A DNA stretch of 53,006 nt from Kordiimonadales bacterium (lineage in GTDB: Bacteria; Pseudomonadota; Alphaproteobacteria; Sphingomonadales; Kordiimonadaceae), in contig NVTU01000043.1 of the NCBI GenBank assembly GCA_002401685.1, positions 1-53,006 of the forward strand, given 5' to 3'. This document shows, one piece after another, positions 43,800-52,128 of this stretch (positions are counted from its first letter, which is position 1; the number at the start of each line of letters is the position of its first letter). The position numbers and the translations under genes are program-made. The notes under the pieces are model-generated. The model saw only the letters and a list, made by a program, of their open reading frames with translations. It was not told the origin of the DNA and made no database searches.

Positions 43800-44195
43800 C
43801 TAATCCTCCAGAGCGCGTAGGTCGCGCTCCAGCTTAAAACGTTTACTGGTCATGTAAGCTTCCATATCGCGGGTCCGGCGTTCAACGTCGCGGAACCTTT
43901 TACGAAGCTCAGCCGCTGTATAATCCGGCGCCTGACGAGTTTGCTTCCAGAACTCTTCTTCCTGCTCGTCTTCGTATAAATCTCTCGGTTTTGCATCAAG
44001 TACAAAGCCGAGGATAAAATACCCAATGATGATCATTGGGGTGCCTGGTCCAGTGAAGATCGCTGCAAGAACCATCAAAACCCGAACCACGCCTACTTTA
44101 ACATCAAGATAGTCAGCAAGACCTGCACATACACCCAGGATTTTTCCCTCTTGCGGGTTTTTATAGAGCCTAGTCGGTGATTTTTTATAGCTCAT
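43800..44195 (-). CDS. pspC: Phage shock protein C
   Basis: A 131-residue membrane protein with the PspC core: RLYKNPQEGKILGVCAGLADYLDVKVGVVRVLMVLAAIFTGPGTPMIIIGYFILGFVLD in pieces, giving two hydrophobic stretches, then a charged coiled-coil C-terminal tail (FRDVERRTRDMEAYMTSKRFKLERDLRALE). PspC senses membrane stress with PspB and frees PspF from PspA. GGAGAAG precedes the ATG at 44195; the frame runs back to 44303 without likeness. The start overlaps pspB by 11 bases. Confidence 0.92.
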   Translation of the reverse strand: MSYKKSPTRLYKNPQEGKILGVCAGLADYLDVKVGVVRVLMVLAAIFTGPGTPMIIIGYFILGFVLDAKPRDLYEDEQEEEFWKQTRQAPDYTAAELRKRFRDVERRTRDMEAYMTSKRFKLERDLRALED

Positions 44196-44409
44196 TGCGA
44201 CTTCTCCAATCAGGAACCTCGTCATCCATGATGCGTTCCATTGTACGCAAACGGTCTTCCAGGCGGTCCGCCGAATTACGAAGATCAGTAAGCGATGCTT
44301 CATCTTCTGGCGTAAAGCCCTTCATGGCTTTCCACTTGGTAACATAGTGAAAGATGATCCACAGCGGGATGACGACCACTATCAATAGTACTGGGATTAC
44401 TTCGTCCAT
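44185..44409 (-). CDS. pspB: Phage shock protein B
   Basis: A 74-residue protein with one N-terminal membrane helix (VIPVLLIVVVIPLWIIFHYVTKWK) and a C-terminal coiled coil (LTDLRNSADRLEDRLRTMERIMDD) ending DWRSRNEL. This is the PspB plan. It works with PspC at the inner membrane. AGGGGAACC precedes the ATG. It is 60 bases from the pspA stop, with an intercistronic stem-loop at 44464-44482 between them. Confidence 0.92.
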   Translation of the reverse strand: MDEVIPVLLIVVVIPLWIIFHYVTKWKAMKGFTPEDEASLTDLRNSADRLEDRLRTMERIMDDEVPDWRSRNEL

Positions 44410-44463
44410 TGTTCAGGTTCCCCTATTTTTTTTTGCTATTATACCCGATTTTCATCGTTGGGA

Positions 44464-44482
44464 GGCGTCCTATTTGGACGCC
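44464..44482 (-). other. Stem-loop overlapping the pspA stop codon
   Basis: GGCGTCC (44464-44470) pairs with GGACGCC (44476-44482) around a five-base loop; the loop and stem contain the pspA TAG. No U run follows, so it is not a simple terminator. It may slow or trim the message and help make more PspA than PspB and PspC. This role is inferred. Confidence 0.45.
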
Positions 44483-45186
44483 GCTTTTTTCTTAGGGGCG
44501 GCTGATTTGTTTTCATTCGCTGCAGGGGCAGTTTTAGCTTTCAGCGCAGCCAATTCGTCTTCGATCGCATCGTCAGCTTCAAGGCCAGCAATTTCTTCAG
44601 CTACTGAAAGACCTGAGCCTTTGCCGAGATCCATTGCTTCTGCTTCAGCTTCTATACGGTCAAGGCGGGCGTCCACTTTGTCAAACCGCTCAAACGCGTC
44701 TGCAATCCGGTTATCATACAAGTTCTTTTTAACTCGAACTTTAGCAACCGCTGTTTTGTGACGTGCCTGCAAAGCTGCTTTCTTAGCGCGCGCTTCGCGG
44801 AGCTTGGCTTCAAGCTTAACCACGTCTGCTTCGCTGCCACCAAGGGCTTCTGAAAGCTGGTTTACCTGCTCTTGCAGATGGGCTGCCATATCAGCAACTT
44901 TTGCTTTTTCCATCAAAGCACCTTTTGCAAGGTCATCGCGGCCTTTGGAAATAGCCAATTCGGCTTTCTTTTCCCAATCGCCTTGTGCTGTAGTGAGCTT
45001 CTTAAGGCGACGCTCAATGTCTTTCTGGTCCGCAATACCTTTGGCAGCGCTGGAGCGCACTTCAACAAGGGTATCTTCCATTTCCTGGATAACCATGCGG
45101 ATGATTTTTTCAGGATCCTCAGCTTTGTCGAGGATTGAATTGATGTTTGAGTTTACGATATCCGACATGCGGGAAAAAATACCCAT
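44470..45186 (-). CDS. pspA: Phage shock protein A
   Basis: A 238-residue coiled-coil protein of the PspA/IM30 family. It begins MGIFSRMSDIVNSNINSILDKAEDPEKIIRMVIQEMEDTL, the amphipathic helix and first hairpin, followed by long charged helices. A low-complexity Lys/Ala-rich tail (AAPKKKAASK) extends past the usual end. PspA inhibits PspF when membranes are intact and oligomerises on damaged membranes to limit proton leak. It lies in the order small protein, pspA, pspB, pspC under a sigma-54 promoter. AAAGGA precedes the ATG. Confidence 0.95.
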   Translation of the reverse strand: MGIFSRMSDIVNSNINSILDKAEDPEKIIRMVIQEMEDTLVEVRSSAAKGIADQKDIERRLKKLTTAQGDWEKKAELAISKGRDDLAKGALMEKAKVADMAAHLQEQVNQLSEALGGSEADVVKLEAKLREARAKKAALQARHKTAVAKVRVKKNLYDNRIADAFERFDKVDARLDRIEAEAEAMDLGKGSGLSVAEEIAGLEADDAIEDELAALKAKTAPAANENKSAAPKKKAASK

Positions 45187-45299
45187 AGTAATAGTCCTTT
45201 CTTACATTTCCTCGCTTCGTCCCCCGGGCTTAAATGCCACTTTTTAGGACTTGCTACTTAACTGATCTATCCGAGCTTTTGCTTCTATTTAGACCGCAC

Positions 45300-45328
45300 G
45301 GCCCGGCGCTTTTTAATAACGCCGGGCC
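45300..45328 (-). other. GC-rich stem-loop between the small psp ORF and pspA
   Basis: GGCCCGGCG (45300-45308) pairs perfectly with CGCCGGGCC (45320-45328) around an 11-base loop. It lies 12 bases after the stop of the 54-residue gene and about 115 bases before pspA. No U run follows on the minus strand, so read-through into pspA is expected. It may be a partial terminator or a processing stem. Confidence 0.55.
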
Positions 45329-45340
45329 ATAGTTCAAGAC

Positions 45341-45505
45341 TTAGAGACCGCGCACCAAGAAAATACTCTGACGCAACAACTGGCTCGCTTCCGGTTGGCG
45401 TTTGTCCGCACGCAGTGTCAGGGTTGACCCCATGAGACCAGTTTCAAACCCCTGAGCCTTTTGGCTTCTTTTGGAGAAAGCTGATGTCTTAACTACCGTA
45501 TGCAT
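45341..45505 (-). CDS. Unrecognised 54-residue basic protein, first gene of the psp operon
   Basis: The frame from the ATG at 45505 to TAA at 45341 encodes 54 residues, starting MHTVVKTSAFSKRSQKAQGF and ending LLRQSIFLVRGL. AAGGA lies about nine bases upstream of the ATG, a good ribosome site. The sequence is basic, has no membrane segment or cysteine, and I recognise no family. It begins about 63 bases after the predicted sigma-54 start, so it is the first cistron of the psp transcript. A frame of 76 residues is open further upstream, but the ribosome site favours this start. It could be a regulator of PspA/PspF or simply a leader gene; I cannot say which. Confidence 0.6.
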   Translation of the reverse strand: MHTVVKTSAFSKRSQKAQGFETGLMGSTLTLRADKRQPEASQLLRQSIFLVRGL

Positions 45506-45579
45506 TTGTATTTTTCCTTTGTGTAACAATCGCTGTCTTGTGTGCCAGTTTGTTATTTTTGTTCTGACCATCCCTATAT

Positions 45580-45596
45580 TGCAGAGCCTGTGCCAG
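45580..45596 (-). promoter_or_regulatory. Sigma-54 promoter of the psp operon
   Basis: On the minus strand CTGGCAC (45596-45590) is followed by TGCA (45583-45580), with exactly ten bases between the GG and GC. This fits the -24/-12 consensus TGGCAC-N5-TTGCA in all key positions except one T. It is the expected target of the enhancer-binding protein PspF, encoded divergently 120 bases away. The AT-rich region 45600-45700 could hold PspF binding sites, but I see no clear motif. Confidence 0.8.
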
Positions 45597-45717
45597 TTTT
45601 GAAATAAAAATTAACCTATTGAAACCAAACGATAAAAATTATTTCCTCTTGAAAAAACATATATGGAGTAGTAAATAATTCATACTGTTTGGTGAAAATT
45701 ACTAATGTTTGGGATTT

Positions 45718-46755
45718 ATGATAGCCACACCTCAAGACCAGATCATCGGTTCGTCCACAGCGCTGCTTGATATGATGGATCACGTCAGCCGCGCCGCGCC
45801 GCTAGACAGGCCTATGCTTGTGGTCGGTGAACGCGGCACCGGCAAAGAAATGATTGCGGCGCGCCTGCACTATCTCTCTAAACGTTGGGATAGTAATTTT
45901 CAGAAGATGAACTGTGCCGCGCTAACAGAAACACTGCTGGAAAGCGAACTGTTCGGGTACGAGCCCGGGGCCTTTACCGGTGCCCGCAACCGACGCGCCG
46001 GCCGCTTTGAAGCAGCACACAACGGCAGCCTCTTCCTTGACGAAATTGGTACCATGAGCCAGTCAGCACAGGAAAAACTGCTGCGTATCATTGAATACGG
46101 TGAGTTTGAACGCGTTGGCGGTACCGACACAATCACTGTCGATGTGCGCGTTATCGCTGCCACTAACATTGACCTGCCAGCAGCAGCCAACGCTGGTGAG
46201 TTTCGTCACGACCTTCTAGACAGGTTGGCGTTTGACGTTATCACCGTACCGCCACTCCGCGATCGCCCGGAGGACATTCCCATATTGGCTGAGCATTTCG
46301 GTATTGCGATGGCGGGCGAGCTTGAATGGCTGCAATTCCCCGGCTTCACCAAGAATGCCATGGATTCTATGCTAGCACACGACTGGCCCGGCAACATCCG
46401 CGAGCTGAAAAACGTCGTGGAGCGTGCTATTTACAGCGCATGGGACGGCGAAGAACCGATCAGCACTATCATATTTGACCCTTTTGATAGCCCCTACCGT
46501 CCAAAAGCTAAGACGCTCACGGCAGCGACATCATCCGAAGATCCTGCGCTTGTCATCGCTTCGGCCACACCGGCCCAACGGGACCACGACGAGACATTCT
46601 GCATACGAACGGATGTCGACACATATGAAGCCCGGCTTCTATTTGACGCGCTCGAGCGACATAAATTTAACCAGCGTGCCACCGCTTCTTTTTTAAAACT
46701 TAGCTATGACCAACTGCGGCATGCCATAAAGAAACACGGCATAAGCTGTTCGTGA
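45718..46755 (+). CDS. pspF: Phage shock operon activator PspF
   Basis: A 345-residue sigma-54 activator without a receiver domain, the PspF plan. Walker A GERGTGKE is at residues 37-44, the sigma-54-contact loop GAFTGA at 84-89, FLDEIG as Walker B, VIAATN, RLAFDVITVPPLRDRPEDIP and the WPGNIRELKN motif. A C-terminal Fis-type helix-turn-helix (FNQRATASFLKLSYDQLRHAIKKHGI) ends the protein. PspF activates the psp promoter and is held inactive by PspA. I choose the ATG at 45718 with GGGA upstream; a TTG at 45709 is also open. Confidence 0.93.
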   Translation: MIATPQDQIIGSSTALLDMMDHVSRAAPLDRPMLVVGERGTGKEMIAARLHYLSKRWDSNFQKMNCAALTETLLESELFGYEPGAFTGARNRRAGRFEAAHNGSLFLDEIGTMSQSAQEKLLRIIEYGEFERVGGTDTITVDVRVIAATNIDLPAAANAGEFRHDLLDRLAFDVITVPPLRDRPEDIPILAEHFGIAMAGELEWLQFPGFTKNAMDSMLAHDWPGNIRELKNVVERAIYSAWDGEEPISTIIFDPFDSPYRPKAKTLTAATSSEDPALVIASATPAQRDHDETFCIRTDVDTYEARLLFDALERHKFNQRATASFLKLSYDQLRHAIKKHGISCS

Positions 46756-46791
46756 CTTGATAAATTGGCGCTCAGCTTTCATAGTGCCGCC

Positions 46792-47133
46792 ATGTCAGAC
46801 AATAGTTACATTCATAAATTACAGCGCGCACGCACAAAAGCTGCCGTCAGCACACGTATCATTTTGATGCTCATCGTTATCAGCGGCTTGGTCTATGCCG
46901 GGTTTTATTTTGAGTTTGCTGGCTTTGGGGAGGAAACGTGCGGAGCAGTCGCATGTGAAAACACCCATAGCCTTACATCGTGGATACTTGCTGCGATTAT
47001 GATATTCGCCAGCATTATTGCAGTTGCGGCGGTTGTTGGCGGGCTGTTTGCTTTCTTTAAATGGACACGGCGCAATCGAATGGACACGCTTTCTTTACTG
47101 CTCGAAGAAAACAAAAAAGACGCACCAAAATAA
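46792..47133 (+). CDS. Small protein with two membrane helices downstream of pspF
   Basis: A 113-residue protein with two hydrophobic stretches (IILMLIVISGLVYAGFYF and WILAAIMIFASIIAVAAVVGGLFAFF), a short loop holding CGAVACE, and a charged C-terminus. I do not recognise a family. It begins 36 bases after pspF on the same strand and may be co-transcribed. No good ribosome site is visible at the ATG at 46792, which lowers confidence. A role in membrane stress would fit the location but is unproven. Confidence 0.6.
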   Translation: MSDNSYIHKLQRARTKAAVSTRIILMLIVISGLVYAGFYFEFAGFGEETCGAVACENTHSLTSWILAAIMIFASIIAVAAVVGGLFAFFKWTRRNRMDTLSLLLEENKKDAPK

Positions 47134-47187
47134 TCTTGGTAACGGCAGGCCCAACCCTGCACCAACCGGCACTTTTAGTATTAGAGG

Positions 47188-48525
47188 TTATCGGTCAGCC
47201 TGCGGTGCGGCAGAGCCTCCTGGTGTCCACTTCGCCTTAGTTTCGCTTGCATTTATTTTGGTATTTGTACCCACGAGGGTCAACTGACCGGCCATTAATT
47301 GGTCACCAACGACCTGGCACATCACTACAATTGCAAGAAAATGGTAGAATATATCAAATGTTCCAATGTTAACCGTGAGACCACCGACAGAGTAGCCAAC
47401 GATACTTAATTGAAGCGCTGCACATAAATCCCCTATCCATTTTGTTTCTTCATACTTTCGGAACTTTTTTGCTTGCGTCCCGCCGGCATAGAAGCCAGTA
47501 AAAATCAAAGTCAAAAAAATAATCAGCCCCGGATATCCGTGCTCAGCCAACACTTCAAAATAGATTGAGTGCGGTGCCCTCGCCAGATGACCCGGCGGCA
47601 TATAAAGTTCTCGTGCGCGCTGCACATAAAACACGTTAAACCCACCGCCGACCAACGGATTATCATCAGCCAGGTTTACGGAGAATTTCCACATGGCAAC
47701 CCGGCCAACAAAACTGCTGTCTTCCGTCGCATTTTCGGTCGAGCTAATCCGGTTCTTCCATGTGTCCGGCATGAAATTAAAGCCAACGCCGGCCAAAACT
47801 ACAATCGCAAGCAATGTTTTGAATTTGTGTTTGGTTTTCAGGATCATCATAAAAATCACGGCTGCCAAAGCCGCAAATCCGCCACGCGACTGGGTTCCAA
47901 CAACCGCCAAAGGTACAAGCAGGGAGGCACCGATGATTGGCCACTTTAAAATTGGCAAAGGCGGGTGTTTTGCAATATGAAACGCTAACGGCACAAACAT
48001 AGCCATAGCCATTGCAAGCTGATTATTATCACCCATCATCCCGCCAGCGCCTTCCACCCGCGCGGCTCCGCCGGTCAGCAGGGTAAACAGCCCTCCTTTA
48101 ATAGCGATGAAACCAAGAGAGAGCGCTATCACCCAAATGAAGCTTTTCAACCGGTTGGGCGATTGCATAAGCGCTGCGGCAATAATAGTAAAAACAATCA
48201 CTTTGGATAAATGGATCAGTTTGACTTGGGAAACAGCCGGATCAAAGCCCGCAAAAGTAGTCACTATTATCCAGAGCCAATAGACCATCAGGACAAATAT
48301 AATCGGGTGAGCAGGAAACCTTGTCCGGTCTTTGGTAACAAGCATCCCAAGCACGGTAATGCCGAAAATAACCACCAGAAAAGGGAACGTCCTAGCAAAG
48401 TTATAGGTGTAGAATTGCGGGATCATATGAGACACCCAGCTCCAGACGAGCACGCCGATATGCGGCTTCATCAGAATAGCAGGTACCCAGCCCAATATTA
48501 AAAATGCGACAATCAATCCGCGCAC
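47188..48525 (-). CDS. O-glycosylation/O-antigen ligase-like membrane protein (exosortase-A-associated type)
   Basis: A membrane protein of about 445 residues and some eleven to twelve helices. The opening MRGLIVAFLILGWVPAILMKPHIGVLVW, GMMGDNNQLAMAMAMFVPL, and the large loop with SRGGFAALAAV and PLVGGGFNVFYVQRA followed by RAPHSIYFEVLAEHGYPGL are those of the putative O-glycosylation ligase that accompanies exosortase A systems (Wzy_C-type fold). Such enzymes transfer glycans from a lipid carrier. I prefer a GTG start at 48525 with GAGGGTGAT upstream; the frame runs to 48612. No exosortase or EPS cluster is in the window. Confidence 0.8.
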   Translation of the reverse strand: MRGLIVAFLILGWVPAILMKPHIGVLVWSWVSHMIPQFYTYNFARTFPFLVVIFGITVLGMLVTKDRTRFPAHPIIFVLMVYWLWIIVTTFAGFDPAVSQVKLIHLSKVIVFTIIAAALMQSPNRLKSFIWVIALSLGFIAIKGGLFTLLTGGAARVEGAGGMMGDNNQLAMAMAMFVPLAFHIAKHPPLPILKWPIIGASLLVPLAVVGTQSRGGFAALAAVIFMMILKTKHKFKTLLAIVVLAGVGFNFMPDTWKNRISSTENATEDSSFVGRVAMWKFSVNLADDNPLVGGGFNVFYVQRARELYMPPGHLARAPHSIYFEVLAEHGYPGLIIFLTLIFTGFYAGGTQAKKFRKYEETKWIGDLCAALQLSIVGYSVGGLTVNIGTFDIFYHFLAIVVMCQVVGDQLMAGQLTLVGTNTKINASETKAKWTPGGSAAPQADR

Positions 48526-48707
48526 GTTGTTATCACCCTCTACACATAAAGCAGAATCTTTGCTTATCCCCCATAGTCTGCCCAAAAGTGCACAACAGTG
48601 CAAGACCGGCAATTAAATGTATGGACAGTGGTGGCGGCTTAGGCCTTGAATTCAGGCACTATTAACCCTAGCATGGCTATAAATTTTAGTCTTTCGGGAG
48701 GGTCACA

Positions 48708-50435
48708 ATGCGCACACTGGTTGCCGTAATTATAGCTTTGGTATTTGTGCCATTTTGGTCAGCTGCAAGTATTGCGTTGCAGGTAGGAAATGACAGTGGC
48801 TTAAGCGCTAATTCTACGCAGTCCTCAGTGGAGGCTGATATTCTTATCACGGGCGGCCCCATATACACTGCTGATGATAACAACCCACAAGCAACAGCTG
48901 TTGCCATTAAAAATGGCCGTTTCATCTATGTAGGGAGCACGGACGGGGCTCAGGCCTTTATCGGGGAGAACACCCGCACAATTACGCTCAACGGGGCTGC
49001 AATGTTCCCTGGCTTTGTAGACGCACACGCACATCTAGCAGGCATCGGCCAACGGGAGCTTTCCTTTAATCTCGAAAATACTACGTCTCTCGACGCCCTC
49101 AAAAAGTCCATCACTGTGTGGCGCAACAATCACCCAGAGGATACAATCATTGTGGGCCGGGGCTGGATTGAAACCCACTGGCCTGAGAAGCGCACGCCTA
49201 CGCGATGGGATCTTGACCAGATTATTACTGACATCCCAGTCATGCTTATTCGAGCGGACGGCCACGCCATGGTTATCAATAGCAAAGCAATGGAACTCAC
49301 CGGTATTGATACCAACACTGACGCTCCCTTTGGCGGAGATATTCTGCGCAACGCCTTAGGTGAGAACACAGGTGTCCTGATTGATACTGCACAAGGCCTT
49401 GTCCGAGCCCTATTCCCCGTTCCAACGACAGAAGATATCACCAACTACTTAGTCAAGGGCGCTGAAGTTTATGCTCAGTACGGCTGGACCGGGATGCACA
49501 ATATGTCTGTGCCCTGGCAGCATGTCGATCTACTTGAAGAATTATCGAACGATGGCACCCTTCCCATCCGCGTTTATAACAGCGTTGTGCCCGAAGCCGC
49601 GGAACACCTGTTCAGTGGCGGCATGCGGGAAAACCCGAACGGTCACATTATAACGCGCGCGATCAAACTTTATATGGACGGAGCGCTTGGCTCACGCGGC
49701 GCAGCGCTTTTAGCTCCTTATTCAGATGCGCCGTCTTCTGGCCTTCTGCTTTCTAGAAAAGAAGACACCTTGCCGCTTTTGACACGGGCGCTTGAAGATG
49801 GTTTTCAGGTTAACATGCACGCCATTGGGGACCGCGCAAACAGGAACCTGCTTGATTGGTACGAAGAGGCTATGACAATTGTACCGCCTCTCGACCGCGC
49901 CGTTGAAGAACCACGCTGGCGCGACGAGCATACTCAGATTGTCAGTCTTGATGATATCTTACGCTATAAAGAGCTCGGCATAATTCCTTCCATGCAGCCG
50001 TCCCATGCTATCGGCGACTTGCATTTTGCCCCGGATCGCCTTGGCGATGACCGCCTGAACGGTGCATACGCCTGGTCAACTCTGATCGGGAGCGGCACGA
50101 TTGTGGCAGGTGGATCAGACGCGCCAGTGGAACGCGGCGACCCGCTTATTGAGTTTTACGCTGCCACTGCGCGGCGTGACTTGAAAGGCTTTCAGGGCCC
50201 TAACTGGCATGCTGACGAAGCCCTTACCCGTTCAGAAGCGCTTAAGATGTTTACGCTGTGGCCGGCTATCGCCTCCTTCCAGGAAGATGAGATCGGCAGC
50301 ATAACAGTGGGGAAGCAAGCTGACTTAACTGTCTTCAACATTGACTTGATGACTGTGCCCGAGGCAGCTATTCCAAACGGAAAAGCCCTCATGACAATTG
50401 TAGCGGGTGAAATCATTTACTCTGCAGCCGAATAA
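48708..50435 (+). CDS. Exported YtcJ-like amidohydrolase
   Basis: A 575-residue metal-dependent hydrolase. A signal-like hydrophobic N-terminus (MRTLVAVIIALVFVPFWSAA) precedes the amidohydrolase-3 domain. H-x-H appears in GFVDAHAHL (His107, His109), followed by VGRGWIETHWPEK, MLIRADGHAMVINS, MHAIGDRANRNLLDWYE and ASGGSDAPVE-like VAGGSDAPVERGDPL. YtcJ-like proteins hydrolyse amide or similar bonds, substrate unknown. GGGAGG lies before the ATG. It is followed at 30 bases by an unrecognised gene on the same strand. Confidence 0.88.
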   Translation: MRTLVAVIIALVFVPFWSAASIALQVGNDSGLSANSTQSSVEADILITGGPIYTADDNNPQATAVAIKNGRFIYVGSTDGAQAFIGENTRTITLNGAAMFPGFVDAHAHLAGIGQRELSFNLENTTSLDALKKSITVWRNNHPEDTIIVGRGWIETHWPEKRTPTRWDLDQIITDIPVMLIRADGHAMVINSKAMELTGIDTNTDAPFGGDILRNALGENTGVLIDTAQGLVRALFPVPTTEDITNYLVKGAEVYAQYGWTGMHNMSVPWQHVDLLEELSNDGTLPIRVYNSVVPEAAEHLFSGGMRENPNGHIITRAIKLYMDGALGSRGAALLAPYSDAPSSGLLLSRKEDTLPLLTRALEDGFQVNMHAIGDRANRNLLDWYEEAMTIVPPLDRAVEEPRWRDEHTQIVSLDDILRYKELGIIPSMQPSHAIGDLHFAPDRLGDDRLNGAYAWSTLIGSGTIVAGGSDAPVERGDPLIEFYAATARRDLKGFQGPNWHADEALTRSEALKMFTLWPAIASFQEDEIGSITVGKQADLTVFNIDLMTVPEAAIPNGKALMTIVAGEIIYSAAE

Positions 50436-50465
50436 CGATGGTAATAACTTGGTGAGGATCCCCTG

Positions 50466-51377
50466 ATGAGCATACTGGTCTCGTTGAATCATAGATTTAA
50501 CACGTGGTTACTCTCAAAAAAGTGCCGCCGCGTCCTTAAGGTGGCAGCCATTAAAACGACAGATGACCCATTGGTTTTTGTAAGCCAGTTACGGCATAGT
50601 GATCTGCTGCCCTATTTAGTGGCTATTAAATCAATCTACAGAACGTTCAAGAAGGGCGGTGTTATCGTCCTAAGCGACGGGAGCCTGACTTCCAAAGACA
50701 AACAAATTCTGAGAGAACAAATTCAAGGCATAGACATTCGAGACATATCTGATGTGGACCTCTGCGGATTACAATCAGGCGGGACTTGGGAGCGCCTTGT
50801 AACACTGGTTCAAGAAAGCCAAAAACGCTACGCTATTCAGGTCGACGCTGATTTAATCACGACCCAAGAGGTGAGCGAAATTTTCCAGCTTTGGCAAGAC
50901 AATATATCTTTCGCGTTAGCTAACCCCAACAGCCCTGGGAAACTAACTTTTAGGGGCATGGCAGACTGGATTAAGGAGCAAGGCCTCACACATATTCAGC
51001 ATGTAACCATTGTCAGCGAATTGGCGCTAGGCCTTATGGAAAATGGGTCTGACCAATTTTATCAAAGAACCACCTCAGCATTTGCCGGCATTGCAAAAGG
51101 TGGCGCTAAATTAACTGACCTCATTGCCTTTTCTAAGGAGATGGAAAGCACCATCGGCGACAAATGGTACGAATGGGGATCCGAGCAAGTTGGATCTAAC
51201 TATATTGTTGCAAATGCCCCAAATAGTATAGAATTAGATACCCGGTTTTATATGAATAACGGCCCAGACATAGATTTGACTGACGCCAAACTTATCCATT
51301 TTTTTGGTACATATCGATTTTACCAGAAACGATACTTCGGAATTATCGAAAAGATACTGGCGGACCTTCAATCCTAA
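50466..51377 (+). CDS. Unrecognised protein with a DxD motif, possible glycosyltransferase
   Basis: A 303-residue soluble protein whose family I do not recognise. It has a GT-A-like pattern: LVAIKSIYRTFKKGGVIVLSDGS followed by RYAIQVDADLIT, where DAD (127-129) looks like the metal-binding DxD of glycosyltransferases. Much of the rest is unique to my eye. GAGG precedes the ATG at 50466. It seems more AT-rich than its neighbours, which could mean transfer, but I did not measure it. It follows the amidohydrolase, and the ligase at 47188 is nearby, so surface-glycan work is conceivable. This remains inference. Confidence 0.55.
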   Translation: MSILVSLNHRFNTWLLSKKCRRVLKVAAIKTTDDPLVFVSQLRHSDLLPYLVAIKSIYRTFKKGGVIVLSDGSLTSKDKQILREQIQGIDIRDISDVDLCGLQSGGTWERLVTLVQESQKRYAIQVDADLITTQEVSEIFQLWQDNISFALANPNSPGKLTFRGMADWIKEQGLTHIQHVTIVSELALGLMENGSDQFYQRTTSAFAGIAKGGAKLTDLIAFSKEMESTIGDKWYEWGSEQVGSNYIVANAPNSIELDTRFYMNNGPDIDLTDAKLIHFFGTYRFYQKRYFGIIEKILADLQS

Positions 51378-51574
51378 GAGTTGGTATGCAAAAGTGTTTT
51401 GCAGAAGACATGGCCCTTTTTCATTGCGAAAGCGCATTCCAAGAAACCGCTATAAGGCAATTTTTATGGTGCTGCGAAACAGCCAATAACTGCGCGGCAA
51501 TCTATTACCCTTTGCAGCTGACTAGCAGCATTAACACAGCCCTTCTACACAAAAATAACGCATTGTCGGGTGTG

Positions 51575-51590
51575 TGTCGGCATACCGACA
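51575..51590. promoter_or_regulatory. Palindrome TGTCGG-N4-CCGACA upstream of the first HTH-2TM gene
   Basis: A perfect six-base inverted repeat with a four-base spacer sits 82 bases before the HTH-2TM gene, in a gap of 295 bases (51378-51672) that holds no convincing gene. The size suits a dimeric helix-turn-helix operator. The encoded HTH protein is a natural candidate to bind it, but the same palindrome does not recur upstream of the second HTH-2TM gene. Confidence 0.4.
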
Positions 51591-51672
51591 TCAACATGAC
51601 AGGGCTGTGCCGTGGCCCTTCCGGTCAAGCGTGCGTATCTAAGATGCAATTGAAACCCCAGGAGACATTGCA

Positions 51673-52128
51673 ATGGATTTAAAAACATTACGCCAAGATA
51701 AAAACTGGTCACAAGAACAACTGGCAGAGATAAGCGGCGTCAGTGTCCGCACCATTCAACGCGTGGAAAAAGGCGAGAACCCGGGCACCGAAACACTGAA
51801 GGCAATCGCGGCTGCTTTTGATATATCTGTTGCGGAACTCCAGAAAGAACCGAGCCTTGCTGAACAATTTGACGAAATGCGCTCACAGCTTGACGACATT
51901 TCAATGATCGGGAACAGCTTCCGCGCCACAGCAAAACACGGCTGGAAAGGCCTGTTCGCGCACATCGGCGTTTTCATTGCCATCATCAGCTGGATCCTGT
52001 TCCTGGTGGAAACCTATTATCCAGAAAAAATCAAATTCGTCGGCGTCCCGGCCGCTATTGGGTTGTGGTTCCTGTGGGAACATCTCTCGGCGCTGCTGCA
52101 CCACGACCGGAAAAACGGGCAGGACTAA
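51673..52128 (+). CDS. HTH XRE-family protein with 2TM domain (first copy)
   Basis: A 151-residue protein: an N-terminal XRE helix-turn-helix (MDLKTLRQDKNWSQEQLAEISGVSVRTIQRVEKG in pieces), a short helical linker, then two membrane helices (GLFAHIGVFIAIISWILFLVE and VGVPAAIGLWFLWEHLSALL) of the 2TM domain type. It is probably a membrane-tethered DNA-binding protein at the inner membrane. CAGGAG lies about ten bases before the ATG. A paralogue follows at 52313. The function is unknown. Confidence 0.82.
   Translation: MDLKTLRQDKNWSQEQLAEISGVSVRTIQRVEKGENPGTETLKAIAAAFDISVAELQKEPSLAEQFDEMRSQLDDISMIGNSFRATAKHGWKGLFAHIGVFIAIISWILFLVETYYPEKIKFVGVPAAIGLWFLWEHLSALLHHDRKNGQD

Noticed and set aside
45222..45240. 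TGGCAT element before pspA resembling a sigma-54 -24 box
   Set aside because: Ten bases after the GG the sequence reads CG, not GC, so the -12 element is missing. The site at 45596-45580 has the right spacing.
45542..45547. Second TGGCAC on the minus strand in the psp leader
   Set aside because: It is not followed by GC at the required distance and lies within the likely transcript.
51386..51682. 98-residue plus-strand frame between the DxD protein and the first HTH-2TM gene
   Set aside because: No ribosome site, cysteine-rich without pattern, and it runs past the strong start of the HTH-2TM gene.
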